DNA of 64,000 nt. It comes from Desulfarculus sp. (GTDB lineage Bacteria; Desulfobacterota; Desulfarculia; Desulfarculales; Desulfarculaceae). The translations under genes and the position numbers were made by a program. This document shows, piece by piece, positions 39,359-47,546 of this stretch; within the stretch, counting starts at the first letter, position 1, and each line of letters opens with the position of its first letter. The stretch lies in the NCBI GenBank assembly GCA_016218705.1, contig JACRDC010000038.1, positions 1 through 64,000 on the forward strand, written 5' to 3'. The notes under the pieces are model-generated. The model was not told where the DNA came from. It made no database searches and worked only from the letters and a program-made list of their open reading frames with translations.

Positions 39359-39904
39359 TTATGCCGGGCGGCTCACCACGGCGTCGCCGGGCGCTCCAGA
39401 CTCGGCCAGCACCACGTCAATCACCTGCCCCGCCTGGGGCGACACCCTGGCCCCCACGTAATCGGGCTGGATGGGCAGCTCGCGCTGGCCTCGGTCAATC
39501 AGGGCCAGAAGCTCGATGCGCTGGGGCCGGCCGAAGTCAATCAGGGCGTCCAGGGCGGCCCGGATGGTGCGGCCGGTGTAGATGACGTCGTCCACCAGCA
39601 CCACCACCCGGCCGTCAATGGCGAACTCGATCTCGGTCTTGCCCACCTTGGGCCGGCTGTGCAGGCGGGTCCAGTCGTCGCGGTAGAGGGTGATGTCCAT
39701 CACCCCGGTGTCTGGGGCGCGGCCAGCCAGGGCGGCCAGGTGGCCGCGCAGGCGGTAGGCCAGATAGGCCCCGCCGGTGCGGATGCCCACCAGGGCCACT
39801 TCGCCCAGGTTGGGGTGGCGCTCGAGCAGGGCCCGGGCCAGGTCGTCCAGCATCTGCCGTACCTGGCCGGCCGTGAAAATGGTGCCAACCTCCTGGACGT
39901 CCAT
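39359..39904 (-). CDS. pyrR: Bifunctional pyr operon attenuator / uracil phosphoribosyltransferase
   Basis: 181 aa. PRTase fold with the PRPP motif VVVLVDDVIYTGRTIRAAL near residue 100, the flexible-loop residues TLYRDDW and the C-terminal ELPIQPDYVGARV typical of PyrR rather than Upp. It binds pyr mRNA and UMP to control pyrimidine genes, and may also make UMP. No pyr genes are adjacent. It lies upstream of, and in the same direction as, the Sec operon, 201 nt away, and divergent from tRNA-Leu. Confidence 0.93.
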   Translation of the reverse strand: MDVQEVGTIFTAGQVRQMLDDLARALLERHPNLGEVALVGIRTGGAYLAYRLRGHLAALAGRAPDTGVMDITLYRDDWTRLHSRPKVGKTEIEFAIDGRVVVLVDDVIYTGRTIRAALDALIDFGRPQRIELLALIDRGQRELPIQPDYVGARVSPQAGQVIDVVLAESGAPGDAVVSRPA

Positions 39905-40075
39905 GGGCGCTCCTGGGTGGGCCGATAAGGTCTTAAGGTTGTGAAGAAAGTCTTTTATAACCTGGGCTAGCGGCGCTTACAAGCATTTTCCGCCTGTGGG
40001 CCAGCCGCCCCCCGCGCACAATCCGCCAGTCAGGGCTTGACCGGCGCTCATTTGCCAACTATAAATGCCCCTAGC

Positions 40076-40163
40076 GCCGGAGTGGCGGAATTGGTAGACG
40101 CAGGGGACTCAAAATCCCCCACTCCTTGCGGGTATGAGAGTTCGAGTCTCTCCTCCGGCACCA
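40076..40163 (+). tRNA. tRNA-Leu (anticodon CAA)
   Basis: GCCGGAG pairs with CTCCGGC to form the acceptor stem; A73 and an encoded CCA follow. D-loop GGTAGACGC, anticodon stem GGGGA/TCCCC around loop CTCAAAA (anticodon CAA), a long class II variable arm and T-loop TTCGAGT are all clear. An efficient terminator follows at 40185. Confidence 0.97.
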
Positions 40164-40184
40164 AACATATCAGGTGGTTAGCAA

Positions 40185-40220
40185 GCAAGCCCAGCCAAGT
40201 GACCGGGCTTGCATTTTTTT
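40185..40220 (+). terminator. Rho-independent terminator of tRNA-Leu
   Basis: GCAAGCCC and GGGCTTGC form an 8-bp stem with a 12-nt loop, followed at once by ATTTTTTT. The best intrinsic terminator in the window. Confidence 0.9.
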
Positions 40221-40930
40221 CGGGTAAGCGAGAGGTAAGCACAAGAAGCAATATGAAATGATGCCCGCACTCACACTAGGCCATTTCATTGACCTGCTGC
40301 TACCCACGAGGATGGGTCATCGATAGCCTGCAACTCACCCCTTCCCCGAACGCTCGCCAACGCCACAAAGGCTGAAAAACCCCGTGTCGGCGGTTCAACT
40401 CCGTCCCTCAGCACCAAAGAAATCAATGGCTTAGGTCGTAAGGCCTAAGCCCTACTTATTTGCTAGCATCCATATGGCATCCAAGCGGACAGGGAACCAC
40501 GGGACCATGGCGGGGCTGTCTCGGCTTGCCCTTGGGGCGGTAATTGCCAGGCTTGGCAGGCGTGGTGGGCGGCTTCTGGTCGTGGTCCGCTAGCCAGTCC
40601 AACGGGATCAAGCCCACAAAACTTGAGGGCATGGCGCATTCGGCCAATGCGAGCTACTCCAGCATTGCCTAGATTCGTCAGCAAAGTGATACTTGCCGCA
40701 AATTATCTTTGCTGCCCAAGACGCTTTTGGGCAAGTGTTACTTCTAGCCAGTGTTACTTCTAGCCGGCATGTGTGGGTGCCCTTTGCTAACATAAAATCA
40801 AAGGAGGTGATGCTAGTTATCCAGCGTCCTTGACAGAGCCTTCGAAGTTCGGGCCGAGGCCGCGGGTGCAGGTCAACGGCGAGCTATATATCGCACGAAC
40901 AGGGCAAAGTGCATCCAATGGATCAACATA
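40221..40930. other. Gene-poor, lower-GC region with a tRNA 3'-end relic
   Basis: About 700 bp without a convincing gene. At 40381-40416 a T-arm (GGCGG-TTCAACT-CCGTC) followed by CCTCAGC-ACCA looks like the 3' end of another tRNA whose 5' part is missing. Next to it (40428-40451) GGCTTAGG/CCTAAGCC forms a hairpin. Minus-strand fragments around 40460-40650 have a faint transposase-like look but cannot be assigned. The region looks like the scar of an integrated or transposed element beside tRNA-Leu. Confidence 0.45.
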
Positions 40931-40936
40931 TTCTAT

Positions 40937-40965
40937 TTGACTGCCCAGCATAATAATTCAATAAT
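40937..40965 (+). promoter_or_regulatory. Promoter of the fdhA leader transcript
   Basis: TTGACT (40937-40942), 17 bp, AATAAT (40960-40965), in a locally AT-rich stretch. The -35 box lies 66 bp before the leader ORF, the same distance (64-66 bp) as in the other two leader units. Confidence 0.6.
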
Positions 40966-41002
40966 TTGGCCCGTTCCTGTCCCAATCCCAAGGCGGCTGC
41001 CC

Positions 41003-41062
41003 ATGCGACTGTTTTTTGGCTTTACCTGAACTCCATCCTTGGAATCTACCCGGGTTAGGTAG
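41003..41062 (+). CDS. Leader ORF 1: MRLFFGFT-UGA-10 codons-stop, upstream of fdhA
   Basis: ATG 41003, eight codons, UGA at 41027-41029, then ten further in-frame codons to TAG at 41060-41062. If the UGA is read as Sec the peptide has 19 residues and ends STRVR. Its twin at 54133 encodes the same first eight residues with only synonymous third-base changes, has the same total length and ends STQVR. AAGG lies nine bases before the ATG. No function is known for such a peptide; a regulatory leader is inferred. Confidence 0.65.
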
Positions 41063-41063
41063 A
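41027..41063 (+). promoter_or_regulatory. SECIS-like hairpin in the fdhA leader
   Basis: UGA, 15 nt, then UCUACC-CGGGUUA-GGUAGA (6-bp stem; GGGU in the loop). Spacing from the UGA equals that of the candidate SECIS after Sec232. fdhA starts 160 nt downstream, so the hairpin is not part of that gene. Confidence 0.6.
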
Positions 41064-41221
41064 CGGGAAAGCCAGCTTCGCCCCTTTGCCCCGAATTTTT
41101 CCACAGATAAATAGCTAGCTTTTGCCTGACCAGCCGGGTTGACCTGCCCCTAGGAGCAGTTTCAGCTTGTAGTCGTGTGGCCGCATATCTGGCCCTCCTC
41201 TGGCCCAAAGGAAGTAACCGC

Positions 41222-43921
41222 ATGGACACCAACCAGCCGACCATGAGCATCAACGGCACGATGGTCACCTTCACCCCCGGTCAGACCATCTTGGAGGTGG
41301 CGTGGGAGCGGGGGATTGATATCCCCACCCTGTGTTACTTGAAGGACGCCTCGCCCACGGGCGCCTGCCGGATCTGCCTGGTGGAGGTCAAGGGCGCCCG
41401 CACCCTGGTGGCCTCCTGCGCCATGCCGGCCGGGCCGGGCATGGAGGTGACCACCGACAGCCCGGAAGTGCACCGTAGCCGCAGGCTGAACATCGAGCTC
41501 TTGCTGGCCAGCGGCAACCACAATTGCCTGACCTGCGAGAAGAACGGCGAATGCAAGCTGCAAGACCTGGCCTATGCTTACGGCATCAAGGAGATTCGCT
41601 TCCAGGGCCAGACCCAGCAGTACCCCAAGGACGACAGCAATCCGCTCATCACCCGCGACTTCTCCCGCTGCATCCTTTGCGGCCGCTGCGTGCAGGCCTG
41701 CAACGACCTGCAGGTCAACCGGGCCATCGGCTACGGCTACCGGGGCGCGGCCAGCAAGATCGTCACCACCGGCGATAGGCCCTATCAGGAGAGCGACTGT
41801 GTGTTCTGCGGCCAGTGCGTTGAGGCCTGCCCGGTGGGGGCGCTGACCGAGAAGAAAGCCAAGGGCCTGGCCCGCTCCTGGGAGACCAAGAAGGTGCGCA
41901 CCACCTGCCCCTACTGCGGGGTGGGCTGCCAGATGTGGCTGCACGTCAAGGCGGGGCGCATCGTGAAGGTCACGGCCGTGGAGGACGCCCAGCCCAACCG
42001 GGGCATGCTCTGCGTCAAGGGGCGCTTCGGCTACGACTTCGTGCACTCCCCCGAGCGGCTGACCACGCCGCTCATCAAGGGCGAGGACGGTCAGCACCAC
42101 CCGGCCACCTGGGATCAGGCCCTGGACCTGGTGGCCACCCGGCTCAAGCAGATCAAGAAGAAGCACGGGGCAAACGCCATCGCCGGGGTTTCCTGCGCCC
42201 GCAGCATCAATGAAGACTCCTACAACATGCAGAAGCTCTTCCGGGCGGCCATCGGCACCAACAACATAGACCACTGCGCCCGGGTCTGCCACGCCCCCAC
42301 AGTGGCCGGTCTGGCGGCATCCTTCGGCTCCGGGGCCATGACCAACTCATTCGCCGACTTTGACAAGGCCAGGCTGATCTTCGTGATCGGCTCCAACATC
42401 ACCGAGGCCCACCCCGTGGCCGGGGCCTTGGTCAAGCGGGCGGTGGCGAAGGGCGCCCAGCTAATCGTGGCCGATCCCCGCTTCACCGGCATCGCCGAGT
42501 CCGCCCACATTTATGTTCCCATCAAGGTGGGCTCGGACGTGGCCTTCATCAATGGCCTGATGAACGTCATCATAAGCGAAGGGTTGCAGGATCAAGCCTA
42601 CATAGACCGCTGCACCACGGGTTACGCCGACCTGGTGGCTAAGGTGGCCGAGTATCCGCCCAGCAAGGCGGCGCGCATCGCCGGCATCGGGGTGGATTTG
42701 CTCAGGGAAACGGCCCGCAAGCTGGCCTCGGTCAAGCCGGCCATGCTGGTCTACACCCTGGGAATCACCGAGCACACATGCGGGGTCAACAACGTGCGCT
42801 CCACCGCCAACCTGCAGATGCTCCTGGGCAACGTGGGCTTCGAGTGCGGCGGGGTGAATCCCCTGCGCGGCCAGAACAATGTACAGGGGGCCTGCGACAT
42901 GGGCGCCCTGCCCGGCGACTACCCCGGCTACCAGAAGGTGGAGAACCCGGCCGCCCGCCACAAGTTCGAGGAGGCCTGGGGGGTCAAGATGCCCAGGAAG
43001 AATGGTCTGATGATCCCCCAGATGTTCGAGGGCATCGAGCAGGGCGAAATAAAGGCCCTGTGGGTTTTTGGCGAGAACCTGGCCAACACCGAGCCGGACA
43101 TCCGCCACGTGGAGCACTGCCTGAAGTCGGTGGAGTTTTTGATCTGCAACGACATCTTCCCCACCGAGACCACTCGTTTCGCCGACGTGATCTTCCCGGC
43201 GGCGGCCTGGAGCGAGGACGACGGCACCTTCGCCAACAGCGAGCGCCGGGTGCAAAGGGTGCGCAAGGCCGTGGAGCCGCCCGGGCAGGCCAAGCCCAAC
43301 TGGTGGATCTTCCGCGAGGTGGCGGGGCGTCTGGGCCAGGAGTGGAAAAGCAAGAGCGGCCAGGATATCTGGGACAAGGAGGTCAGCGAACTGGCGCCGT
43401 TGTTCAAGGGTATCAAATATTCCCGCCTGGAGAACGACGGCCTACAGTGGCCCTGCCCGGACAAGAATCATCCCGGCACGGCCTGCATGCACAAAGAAGG
43501 CCGCTTCACCTGCGGCCTGGGCAACTTCGAGGCCCTGGACTGGACCCCGCCGGCCGAGGTTCCGGACAAGAAATATCCCCTGGTGCTCAGCACCGGCCGG
43601 CGCCTCTACCACTACCACACCCGCACCCAGACCGGGCGCTGCGGGGGACTGAATGACCTCCTGGGTCAGGAGACCGCCGACATCTCCCTGGCCGACGCCG
43701 CCGAGTTGGGCGTGGCCGACGGCGACATGGTGCGGGTTTCCAGCCGGCGCGGTCAGGTGATGGTCAAGGCCCGGGTCACCCGTCAGGTGCCCAAGGGCCT
43801 GGTGTGGATGGCCTTCCATTTCCGGGAAGGCAACGCCAACTGGCTGACCAACCCGGTGTACGACCCCATCAGCCTCACCGCCGAGTACAAGGCCTGCGCG
43901 GTGCGCGTGGAGAAAGCCTGA
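41222..43921 (+). CDS. fdhA: Formate dehydrogenase alpha subunit with NuoG-like N-terminus, Cys form
   Basis: 899 aa. N-terminal NuoG-like 2Fe-2S domain (CYLKDASPTGACRIC), NHNCLTCEKNGEC His-Cys type site, two 4Fe-4S motifs (CILCGRCVQAC, CVFCGQCVEACP), then the molybdopterin part with its own 4Fe-4S site (CPYCGVGCQM). The metal ligand is Cys356 in HCARVCHAP, where many relatives carry Sec. It oxidises formate (or reduces CO2) with Mo or W bis-MGD. The frame opens at a GTG 15 codons earlier, but ATG 41222 follows AAAGGAAG. The next genes, hdrA and mvhD, suggest a formate-linked HdrA complex. Preceded by leader ORF 1. Confidence 0.92.
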   Translation: MDTNQPTMSINGTMVTFTPGQTILEVAWERGIDIPTLCYLKDASPTGACRICLVEVKGARTLVASCAMPAGPGMEVTTDSPEVHRSRRLNIELLLASGNHNCLTCEKNGECKLQDLAYAYGIKEIRFQGQTQQYPKDDSNPLITRDFSRCILCGRCVQACNDLQVNRAIGYGYRGAASKIVTTGDRPYQESDCVFCGQCVEACPVGALTEKKAKGLARSWETKKVRTTCPYCGVGCQMWLHVKAGRIVKVTAVEDAQPNRGMLCVKGRFGYDFVHSPERLTTPLIKGEDGQHHPATWDQALDLVATRLKQIKKKHGANAIAGVSCARSINEDSYNMQKLFRAAIGTNNIDHCARVCHAPTVAGLAASFGSGAMTNSFADFDKARLIFVIGSNITEAHPVAGALVKRAVAKGAQLIVADPRFTGIAESAHIYVPIKVGSDVAFINGLMNVIISEGLQDQAYIDRCTTGYADLVAKVAEYPPSKAARIAGIGVDLLRETARKLASVKPAMLVYTLGITEHTCGVNNVRSTANLQMLLGNVGFECGGVNPLRGQNNVQGACDMGALPGDYPGYQKVENPAARHKFEEAWGVKMPRKNGLMIPQMFEGIEQGEIKALWVFGENLANTEPDIRHVEHCLKSVEFLICNDIFPTETTRFADVIFPAAAWSEDDGTFANSERRVQRVRKAVEPPGQAKPNWWIFREVAGRLGQEWKSKSGQDIWDKEVSELAPLFKGIKYSRLENDGLQWPCPDKNHPGTACMHKEGRFTCGLGNFEALDWTPPAEVPDKKYPLVLSTGRRLYHYHTRTQTGRCGGLNDLLGQETADISLADAAELGVADGDMVRVSSRRGQVMVKARVTRQVPKGLVWMAFHFREGNANWLTNPVYDPISLTAEYKACAVRVEKA

Positions 43922-43931
43922 GGAGGGATCG

Positions 43932-43985
43932 CCGCCAGCCGGCTGTATTGGCCGGCATCAACAGGGCCGATTCTCCGGCTGGCGG
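43932..43985 (+). terminator. Long inverted repeat after fdhA
   Basis: CCGCCAGCCGG (43932-43942) and CCGGCTGGCGG (43975-43985) are perfect 11-bp arms enclosing GGCC/GGCC pairs. It starts 11 nt past the fdhA stop and lies before the next promoter, so it likely ends the fdhA transcript, although there is no T run. Confidence 0.55.
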
Positions 43986-44003
43986 GCCATCAACATTACG
44001 TAT

Positions 44004-44032
44004 TTGACTAGCGCCGCGCCTTGGGATGTAAT
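44004..44032 (+). promoter_or_regulatory. Promoter of the third-hdrA leader transcript
   Basis: TTGACT (44004-44009), 17 bp, TGTAAT (44027-44032). The -35 box is 64 bp before leader ORF 3. hdrA therefore has its own promoter despite following fdhA. Confidence 0.65.
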
Positions 44033-44067
44033 AGCTATATTATAGCTCTATATGGGTGACGAAGCGC

Positions 44068-44190
44068 ATGGCCACAAATTACGGATTCACCTGAGTGCCC
44101 CGGACTCTGATGCTACCCGGGCACGGTAGAAGGAGAACGCCGCAGCCGCCGCCGGCCGAGGAACGGGCCATGGCCGCCAAGCTCGTCTAG
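44068..44190 (+). CDS. Leader ORF 3: MATNYGFT-UGA, divergent member, upstream of hdrA-mvhD
   Basis: ATG 44068, eight codons ending GFT as in the other leaders, UGA at 44092-44094. If the UGA is read through, the frame stays open to TAG at 44188-44190 rather than closing in the hairpin. The first five residues differ from MRLFF. The ribosome-binding site is weak. Leader position, GFT-UGA ending and hairpin support homology with leaders 1 and 2. Confidence 0.45.
44092..44129 (+). promoter_or_regulatory. SECIS-like hairpin in the third-hdrA leader
   Basis: UGA, 18 nt, then CUACC-CGGGCAC-GGUAG (5-bp stem, GGG in the loop). hdrA starts 287 nt beyond; the DNA between holds a second strong stem at about 44192-44258 (CCTCCCGG pairing with CCGGGAGG around CTCGGCAT/ATGCCGAG) that could be part of the same control region. 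Confidence 0.5.
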
Positions 44191-44415
44191 CCTTCCCTCC
44201 ACCTCCCGGGTTGATCTCGGCATGGGCGCATGCCGAGCCGCCAAGCCCTCCGGGAGGTTATTCATGTCCACATTGCCCCAGCCATCAAGCGCTGGCCGCC
44301 GCCAGCGGCCTGGCCCACACGCCGGGCGCTTGCCCCTCGGCGTCTCCAGCCCCGGCATGCGGCGCGGCCCCATTACGACCATCCCCCAGCCAAGCCAGCG
44401 GGCGAGGAAAGAGCA

Positions 44416-47400
44416 ATGCTGAACCAGGAAATGGAGATGCTCTGCCAGACCTTGCAGGCCGGCGAGTTCGGCGACGTGATGGTGGTGGGCGGCGGCATCA
44501 GCGGTATCCAGGCCGCCCTGGACCTGGGCACCGCCGGCTTCAAGGTCTACCTGGTGGACCGCGCGCCGACCATCGGCGGCCACATGGCCCAACTGGACAA
44601 GACCTTCCCCAGCAACGACTGCTCCATGTGCATCGAGTCGCCCAAGTTCGTGGAGTGCAACCGCCACCCCAACATCGAGATGATGACCTACTCCGAGGTG
44701 GAGAAGGTGGAGGGACAGGCCGGGGCCTTCAAGGTGACCCTGCTCAAGAAGCCGCGCTACATCCAGGAGGACAAGTGCACCGGCTGCACGGTCTGCGTGG
44801 AGTACTGCCCGGTCACCTATCCCGACCAATTCAACCAGGAGATTTCGCGCAATAAGGCCATCCACATCTACTTCGCCCAGGCCATCCCGCTCAAGCCCTA
44901 CATCGACCAGAGCTGCCTCTATCTCAAGGACAACAAATGCGGGATATGCAAGTCGGTCTGTAAGACCAACGCCATTGACTTCAATCAGACCGCCGAAAAG
45001 GTGGAGGTGAGGGTGGGGGCCATTATCCTGGCCCCGGGCTTCGAGCCCTTCGACCGCCGCCTGCGCGATGACTACCACTACGGCGAGTACGCCAATGTGG
45101 TGACCAGCATGGACTACGAGCGCCTGCTCTGCGCCACCGGGCCGTACGAAGGCGAGATACTGCGGGCCTCCGACGGAAAGCACCCTCGCAGAATCGCCTG
45201 GATACAATGCGTCGGCTCCAGGCGGGTCACCCCGGGCGACAACAGTTATTGCTCGGCGGTGTGCTGCACCTACACCCAGAAGCAGGTGATCCTGACCAAG
45301 GACCACGACGCCGAGGCGCGCTGCGCCATCTTCCACAATGACATCCGCGCCCACGGCAAGGACTTCGAGCGCTTCTTCCAGCGGGCCGAGAAGCTGCCCG
45401 ACGTCCGCTTCATCCGCGGCTACGCCTCGGTGGCGCGCCAGGACCCCCAGACCAGGAACGTCTTCGTCCGCTACGCCACGCCCGTCCAGGGCGTCAAGGA
45501 GGAAGAGTTCGACATGGTGGTGCTCTCCGTGGGGCTGACGCCGCTGGCCGGTCATGAGAAGCTGGCCGACACCTTCGGCATCGAGCTCAACGCCCACGGC
45601 TTCTGCCAGATCGAGCCCTTCAATCCCATGCGCACCTCTCGGCCTGGCGTCTTTGTCAGTGGCGCCTTCCAGGGGCCGGTGGACATCCCCGAATCGGTGA
45701 TGACCGCCAGCGGGGCCGGCTCGCAGTGCGGCCAACTCCTCTCCTACCGGCGCGGCAAGCTGGCCAGGGAGAGGGTCTACCCCGAGGAAAGGGACGTCTC
45801 CCAGGAGGAGCCGCGCATCGGCGTCTACGTCTGCCACTGCGGGGCCAACATCGGGCGCATCGTCAACGTTCCCTCCACGGTGGCTTACGCGCTCAGCTTG
45901 CCGGGCGTGGTGCACGCCGAGGAGAACCTTTTCATCTGCTCCACCGAGGCGGCGGCCATGCTGGCCAAGGACATCAAGGAGCGCGGCCTGAACCGTGTGG
46001 TCGTGGCCGCCTGCACCCCGCGCACCCACGAGCCCCTCTTCCGCGACACCCTGCGCGAGGCGGGCATCAACCAGTACTACTACGACATGGCCAACATCCG
46101 GGAGCACTGCTCCTGGGTGCACTCCAAGGAGAAGGAGGCGGCCACGGCCAAGGCCAAGGACATCATCCGCATGTCGGTGGCTCGCGCGCGTTTCCTGCAG
46201 CCCTTGCGGGAATTCGACCTGCCGGTGGACAAGCGGGCCCTGGTGGTGGGAGGAGGCCTCGCCGGCCTGACCGCCGCGCTCAGCATCGCCGAGCAGGGGC
46301 ACGAGGTCCATCTGGTGGAGAAGGACGCCCAACTGGGGGGCATGGCGCGCCGCATCAAATACACTTTGGAAGGCGCCGACGTGCAGGGCTATCTGCGCGA
46401 GTTGATCCGCCGGGTCCATCAGAACCCCCTGATCCATCTGTACACCAAGGCCACGGTCCTTGAGGCCAAGGGCTATGTGGGCAACTTCAACACCAAGGTG
46501 CAGTCCGACCGCGGGGTCCTGGAGATCAGGCACGGGGCCACGGTCATCGCGGTGGGGGCCGACGTCTACAGCCCCAGCGAATACCTGTACGGCCAGGACC
46601 AGAGGGTGCTGACCAACCTGGAGCTGGAGGAGAAGCTGGCCGGCGGCGACCAGGCCGTCCTGGGGGCCGAGAGCGTGGTCATGATTCAGTGCGTGGGCTG
46701 CCGCAACCAGGACCGCAACTACTGTAGCCGCATCTGCTGCGGCCACTCGGTGAAAAACGCCCTCAAACTCAAGGAGCTGAACCCCCGGGCCAGCGTCTAC
46801 ATCCTATTCCGCGACATGCGTACCTATGGCTTCCGCGAGGACTACTACCGCGAGGCCTCCAGCCAGGATGTGAAGTTCATCCGCTACCAACCCGAGGCCC
46901 CGCCCCGGGTGGAGGCCATGCAGGAGGACGGCCGCAGCTTCCTGCGGATCAGCGTAAAAGACCATATTCTGGACCAGGATCTGGCCATGGACGCCGACTT
47001 GCTGGCCCTGGCGGCCGCGGTGGTCCCGCCGGCCGGCGCCAAGGAAGTCTCGCAGATGTTCAAGGTCTCCCTGGGCGCGGACGGCTTCTTCCAGGAGGCC
47101 CACGTCAAGCTCCGGCCCGTGGATTTCGGGGCCGAGGGCGTTTACCTGTGCGGAGCGGCCCACTACCCCAAGCACATCTCCGAGAGCATCAGCCAGGCCT
47201 ACGGCGCGGCCGGGCGGGTGCTAACCTTGCTGGCCAACGAAACGGTGGTGGCCTCGGGCTCGGTCTGCGCGGTGGATGAGCATAAATGCATCGGCTGCCA
47301 GGCCTGCGCCGTGGCCTGCGCCTTCGGGGCCATCGAGATGGCCGAGACCAAGCAGGGCCAGAAGGCTCGGGTGATCCCGGTGCTCTGCAAGGGCGACGGC

Positions 47401-47502
47401 CTGTGCAACACCAAATGCCCCACCGGGGCCATTCAGTTGAAGCACTACACCGACGAGGAGCTGCTGGGCCAGATCAAGGCCGGCCTGCGGGACCGCGCCT
47501 GA
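44416..47502 (+). CDS. hdrA: HdrA-like flavoprotein with two FAD modules, third copy (Cys)
   Basis: 1028 aa, the same architecture as the other two copies but clearly more distant. First FAD loop [13 protein letters not shown] (about 20), FPSNDCSMCIESPKFVEC cluster motif with Cys, inserted ferredoxin (CTGCTVCVEYCP, CGICKSVC), HdrA N-domain (IGVYVCHCGANIG), second FAD loop ALVVGGGLAGLT and C-terminal 4Fe-4S sites (CIGCQACAVACAFGAI, CKGDGLCNTKCP). Upstream open frame is chance; ATG 44416 has GAGGAAAG. With fdhA before it and mvhD after it, it should bifurcate or confurcate electrons between formate, ferredoxin and a disulfide or NAD pool. Confidence 0.9.
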   Translation: MLNQEMEMLCQTLQAGEFGDVMVVGGGISGIQAALDLGTAGFKVYLVDRAPTIGGHMAQLDKTFPSNDCSMCIESPKFVECNRHPNIEMMTYSEVEKVEGQAGAFKVTLLKKPRYIQEDKCTGCTVCVEYCPVTYPDQFNQEISRNKAIHIYFAQAIPLKPYIDQSCLYLKDNKCGICKSVCKTNAIDFNQTAEKVEVRVGAIILAPGFEPFDRRLRDDYHYGEYANVVTSMDYERLLCATGPYEGEILRASDGKHPRRIAWIQCVGSRRVTPGDNSYCSAVCCTYTQKQVILTKDHDAEARCAIFHNDIRAHGKDFERFFQRAEKLPDVRFIRGYASVARQDPQTRNVFVRYATPVQGVKEEEFDMVVLSVGLTPLAGHEKLADTFGIELNAHGFCQIEPFNPMRTSRPGVFVSGAFQGPVDIPESVMTASGAGSQCGQLLSYRRGKLARERVYPEERDVSQEEPRIGVYVCHCGANIGRIVNVPSTVAYALSLPGVVHAEENLFICSTEAAAMLAKDIKERGLNRVVVAACTPRTHEPLFRDTLREAGINQYYYDMANIREHCSWVHSKEKEAATAKAKDIIRMSVARARFLQPLREFDLPVDKRALVVGGGLAGLTAALSIAEQGHEVHLVEKDAQLGGMARRIKYTLEGADVQGYLRELIRRVHQNPLIHLYTKATVLEAKGYVGNFNTKVQSDRGVLEIRHGATVIAVGADVYSPSEYLYGQDQRVLTNLELEEKLAGGDQAVLGAESVVMIQCVGCRNQDRNYCSRICCGHSVKNALKLKELNPRASVYILFRDMRTYGFREDYYREASSQDVKFIRYQPEAPPRVEAMQEDGRSFLRISVKDHILDQDLAMDADLLALAAAVVPPAGAKEVSQMFKVSLGADGFFQEAHVKLRPVDFGAEGVYLCGAAHYPKHISESISQAYGAAGRVLTLLANETVVASGSVCAVDEHKCIGCQACAVACAFGAIEMAETKQGQKARVIPVLCKGDGLCNTKCPTGAIQLKHYTDEELLGQIKAGLRDRA

Positions 47503-47546
47503 GCGACGGATCGGCGGAAAAGCCAACACGCGGAGGTTGCACAACC

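Noticed and set aside
40456-40684. Minus-strand fragments as an IS110-type transposase remnant
   Set aside because: Only a vague resemblance (a GL-P ... GNYR pattern) split over two frames; not enough to call.
40998-41080. Leader motif as a Moco/Tuco riboswitch or other known aptamer
   Set aside because: The fdhA context made this tempting, but the conserved part is a short ORF with synonymous changes plus one small hairpin, not the multi-stem Moco consensus as I remember it. An Infernal search would settle it. A Tuco-like fold further downstream in the hdrA3 leader (44192-44258) is not excluded.
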